Part shown: piece by piece, positions 60,581-64,000 of the stretch
How the letters are laid out: each line of letters starts with the position of its first letter
How positions within the stretch are numbered: the stretch's first letter is position 1
Source of the DNA: Varroa destructor
Taxonomy: Eukaryota; Arthropoda; Arachnida; Mesostigmata; Varroidae
NCBI RefSeq assembly: GCF_002443255.2
Contig: NW_019211457.1
Location: 42,493,119-42,557,118 of the forward strand
Direction: 5' to 3'
Length of the DNA: 64,000 bases
Translations under genes and position numbers: made by a program
Notes under the pieces: model-generated
The model's database searches: none
What the model saw: only the letters and a program-made list of their open reading frames with translations
Told to the model about the DNA's origin: nothing

Positions 60581-62537
60581 CCTAAGCACTGACTAATATC
60601 CAGCCATCCTGTTGGTCTAGTCAGAGAGCCACCGGAACGTGTATCACCCCTTCGTCTTAAAAAATTGTTGGAAATGGCTTTGAACTACAGCTACGGTCGA
60701 GGTGGCCGCGAATTTAATACCTGCCGAGTTTTTCATTACGCCATTTAATGGAGCGAGCTCGTAAGTAGAAAGAGGCATAATCGACTTTCAGGGTCAAACC
60801 TACCAGATTTTACAGATCATCGCCGATCTGAAGTCGCGTCCGCGCAATGGATCGAATAGGAAAGTTAAATGGAAATATTGAATCTAGTGTTTCGTTACCC
60901 GAAGCAACATTTGCTGGATACCTATCTAGAAGCGCACGTATTCGTTTCAGCTTAGCTGCTTTAATCTACGGAATGTTATAACCGTTAAACGGTCCTTTAA
61001 GAGCTTATTTAAAGTGTATTACTCGTTTTGAAAGGTTTTCTTAACAAACAGCAGTTCATACATTTCCAGTAGTTGATAACTGACAAGATATCGCTCTCCG
61101 TGCGACTATCGTTCGGGAAGCGGACTCCGTCCCGCATAAACCATGCTACGATTTATTTGTGATATTAAGCCAATTTCTTTCATTCGAAGTAGTCCAAAAA
61201 TAACTATTTACCAATACGATCAATCTAAAATCATGTATAGCACTTGGATATCCCAAGAGGTTCAATTAGTAGGTGCTGCTAAAACTGCTAAAATATCATT
61301 ATTATTATTATCAAATGCATTTAAGTGTTGCCTAGGGGCCAATGAGCTGCCCCTTAGGTCGACCATGGCGCTCCATAATCATCTGCATTGTCGCCTGTCT
61401 AATGTTTTCCATTGTGAATATACGATTTAAAACGGCCGACACCGCAAACGTGAAGGTGAACTGAATGTTTCCCTTTTTTTAGCAATTTTATGAAGTCAAC
61501 ATATATGGAGCTGTAAAGACTGCTTGATAAATACAGGCAAGCACTGAAACTAACAGAGAATCGATACAAATTGACTGTACACGGATTCAACTCCTATTAG
61601 CAACTTTAATTAGCTCACATCACGCAATGCTAATATCTAACTGTAACTGTAGCATTTCAAAGGGGTACTGGTAACGCTGCTATTACGTATTAACCACCAC
61701 ATCCTAACGCTATCTGTGTTTAGCATAACTGTGCATAGGACAACAAGCATTACCGAACAGCACATCTGCAATTGATCGGCGTTAAGAGGCTTATGTACGC
61801 CACCCTTTTTGGACGATGAAATGCAGTTTAATCAACTTGTGTGCGAGCACCCTTTATGCCTAACTCCTTTGTCGACCCAGTTCTTCAATGAAAAATCGAA
61901 CACTGTTTCAGACCTTAGAGCGGTATTGAATTGCGGGTTTGACAATAGCTTTTTAATGTTCGACAGATTTCTCAGCTTTCAAACGGTCCAGCCAATTATC
62001 TAGGACCTTACGCATTACAACATGTTGATCTCTCGAAGACTTAAAGGTGACAAAGAGCTCAATCTAACGATTTAATGACCTATATTAATGTTCAATATCT
62101 CAATCATATTATCATAAAAGAGGTGGAAGAGTAAACTCGCTTTGCCATGTTTTGTTTCTTAGACATTTTGAAAAGACGAGTTCGATTACACAAAGCTGGT
62201 GAGCTTACCAGCTGTTCATTTTCATTATGTTGTTGGTGTTTTCTTTCTTGTGATGTACGAAACTCCTGTTTCAATATTCCGCCTGAAGGCTCGTTCTGAA
62301 GCTCAGAAAATGTGCCCTACTTTGTCTAAAATTGATGCCTGCGTGACAACTTGATCAGTATGGCAGAGGCAAACCATACCTTGCTATTGTATCAGCAGGC
62401 CAGACATACAGGTAGAATCATATAGTAAGCCTATGCCGGTGCCACTTCATCGTAACTAACAACACCCAGTATGGGTTAACTTTTGTAATATTTTTGTAAA
62501 AACATAAACAAAAAAATAGCTGTTGGTGGTATTTCAG

Positions 62538-62640
62538 TTGTTTCGTGCTCCTGAAGCCCCTTCTCCACGTGCAGCCAGAGTCACGCGCAGTGATATCGAT
62601 TTGCCTTGCGTGGATAATACTAATAATAATCCTGGCCAAA
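62538..62640 (+). CDS. isolated internal exon candidate
   Basis: Flanked by acceptor GGTATTTCAG and donor CAAA|GTATGT, with 34 open codons in phase 0 reading LFRAPEAPSPRAARVTRSDI, then DLPCVDNTNNNPGQ. Composition is far less AT-rich than the flanks, which supports a real exon of a gene that extends beyond or across this window. The Pro/Ala/Arg and Asn-rich sequence is disordered-looking and I do not recognise the protein. Confidence 0.4.
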
Positions 62641-63138
62641 GTATGTCGAGCCGCGTAGGATTACGTCGAACTAAGCATAATAAGATCCTGTATTGTAACG
62701 AAATGGGCATATACTAACCATTCTAATAGGCTGATAATGAAGAGAAATAACATTAATCGTACGTAATAAGATGCCAAAGTTTTCAGTTCTCGAAAATTTC
62801 TTAATTTCCTAATTTCACACTAGCCATTTTCGGCCGACGCGTAGTGCATAACGTTCGACCCGTTTGTTTCAGAACGGATTTCACCTTATAGCCCATATAA
62901 GCTAAATACGTTCAGGGGACCTTGTTAATTTATCGACGGAATATTAGAAGCTAAAGTGTTTATGGGACACCGTAGCATTCATGCTCCTCACAAACAGCTA
63001 ACTATCTGAAACAAAGCTTCCTCAATACCTTGAGATTGTTTGTTCGGAAGATGTCTCGTTGCGTTGCTGTAGGATCTCATTATGTGACTCGACATGAAAA
63101 GCATCTACTTAAGTGCTTATAACAAGTGCCATGTACAT

Positions 63139-63366
63139 TTATTTACAATAAATTCTACACACGATCGATCGAGTCTTGTCAAGAAAACGCGCTGAATAGA
63201 TCTTATCTAAGATGTGGATAAAGTTATCAAGTGTCGATAAATAACGCTTGAATGCAGCGCACTCAAGTGGAACGTAGGTCCTAGAGGGAATCCCATCGAT
63301 GTCGACAAATCGTATTTCAGTGAGGTGCACGCGAAAGGGCCGCACCCAGGCCACCCAGAAATTCAA
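63139..63366 (-). CDS. unassigned terminal exon candidate
   Basis: On the minus strand, acceptor CTGTCAGCAG precedes 75 open codons ending in TAA, with AATAAA overlapping the stop. It reads WVAWVRPFRVHLTEIRFVDI, DGIPSRTYVPLECAAFKRYL, then STLDNFIHILDKI. Sequence complexity and GC content exceed the flanks. I do not recognise the family. It may be the last exon of a gene starting to the right of the window. Confidence 0.35.
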   Translation of the reverse strand: MNFWVAWVRPFRVHLTEIRFVDIDGIPSRTYVPLECAAFKRYLSTLDNFIHILDKIYSARFLDKTRSIVCRIYCK

Positions 63367-64000
63367 CTGCTGACAGAGTTGTCAATTGCTTCAAGTTCAG
63401 TTTCGTTATGTCTCTACTTCACATAGGATTTAGTGGTTACTTTTCGAAAGCGTTGCCTAAAGGGGCGTCGTGGGATCGTTTCCATAGCGTCAGACCTCTA
63501 GAAGGCAGCAGTTGTTACAAGAAGAGACGATAGTTATAGTATATGTTCAAGAAAATCACTTCCTATGCGAGCTTCTTGTATTATTCTGATAATCGAGCAT
63601 CTGTTAGGAGGTATTGTAAAAATAACACAATCATCACCAAGGGAATGGCCGACAGCTGCAAACGTAAAGTTCGCTTGTTACGATCTTAGTATTTTGTCCA
63701 CATAGGTACCATTCGAGGTGCTAATTCTGGCGCGTCAGGCACTGGATGAAAGATGCTAATTGCAGAAGAAGGGAGAGTGCCTTTGTACAGGACACATCGA
63801 TATTTATTTGTATTTATTCTTCTACGGACAGTTAATAAAAAACTTCCCCGCAAAGCAGCATAAGTTCAACAATGTACGACACACCCACAGAAGCTACGAA
63901 GGCAAGACTTACTACATTCCGCTAGCAGCTATAGCAGTGTGAACTAATTAACTGTATAAATTATTTTTCACATATAAAAAGTCGATTTTTCAGCTTTAGC

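Larger units (their letters stand above)
58880..62530. other. no gene recognised, TA microsatellites
   Basis: AT-rich DNA. The 100-codon + strand frame at 59657-59959 and the overlapping minus frame have no recognised motif. Confidence 0.55.

Noticed and set aside
1..64000. CRISPR arrays, operons, prokaryotic defence or toxin systems
   Set aside because: Introns, poly(A) signals, gene families and transposons show this is animal nuclear DNA; no spaced repeat array or such gene cluster was seen.

Overview
The window is eukaryotic nuclear DNA, almost certainly from an animal. Genes are split by GT-AG introns, intergenic space is long and AT-rich, TA microsatellites are common, a 100-N assembly gap is present, and there are decayed mariner and non-LTR retrotransposon copies. 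The glycogen synthase C-terminus (a GSK3-type ladder ending in an acidic CK2-like site) resembles arthropod versions. An arthropod, perhaps a chelicerate or mite, is my best guess; the species cannot be fixed from the sequence. I see no operons, CRISPR arrays or prokaryotic systems.

Three genes are secure, all on the + strand. (1) Glycogen synthase, three coding exons between 8539 and 11222, 675 residues. (2) A membrane-associated Cdk1-inhibitory kinase of the Myt1 (PKMYT1) family, eight coding exons between 15810 and 23811, 471 residues, with the assembly gap in its second coding intron. A well-formed exon at 24583-24761 could give it a second C-terminus. (3) The glucose-6-phosphatase catalytic subunit, five coding exons between 42834 and 45161; only about 22 N-terminal residues, on an upstream exon, are unplaced. 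Glycogen synthase and glucose-6-phosphatase act on either side of the glucose-6-phosphate pool: it allosterically activates the first and is hydrolysed by the second. Myt1 sits between them.

Layout: 1-6.6 kb holds no secure gene, but two unassigned minus-strand coding-like patches and a 31-bp tandem duplication. 6.7-7.6 kb is a dead mariner. 7.7-11.7 kb is glycogen synthase with promoter and 3' end. 12.0 kb has a near-perfect 47-nt hairpin. 13.8-14.1 kb (minus) is an MRGBP/Eaf7-like sequence broken by an in-frame TGA. 14.9-24.8 kb is Myt1. 24.8-32 kb is mostly empty. 32-34.4 kb (minus) is a decayed non-LTR retrotransposon. 34.4-42.8 kb is mostly empty. 42.8-45.5 kb is glucose-6-phosphatase. 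45.5-64 kb has no secure gene, but holds a kelch-like relic (48.3-48.9 kb, minus), a GC-rich promoter-like stretch (51.6-52.2 kb), a GPCR TM7-like exon (56.0-56.2 kb, minus), and isolated exon candidates at 62.5 kb (+) and 63.1-63.4 kb (-).

Splice sites were placed by reading frame, consensus and remembered family alignments; no transcript or database evidence was available.
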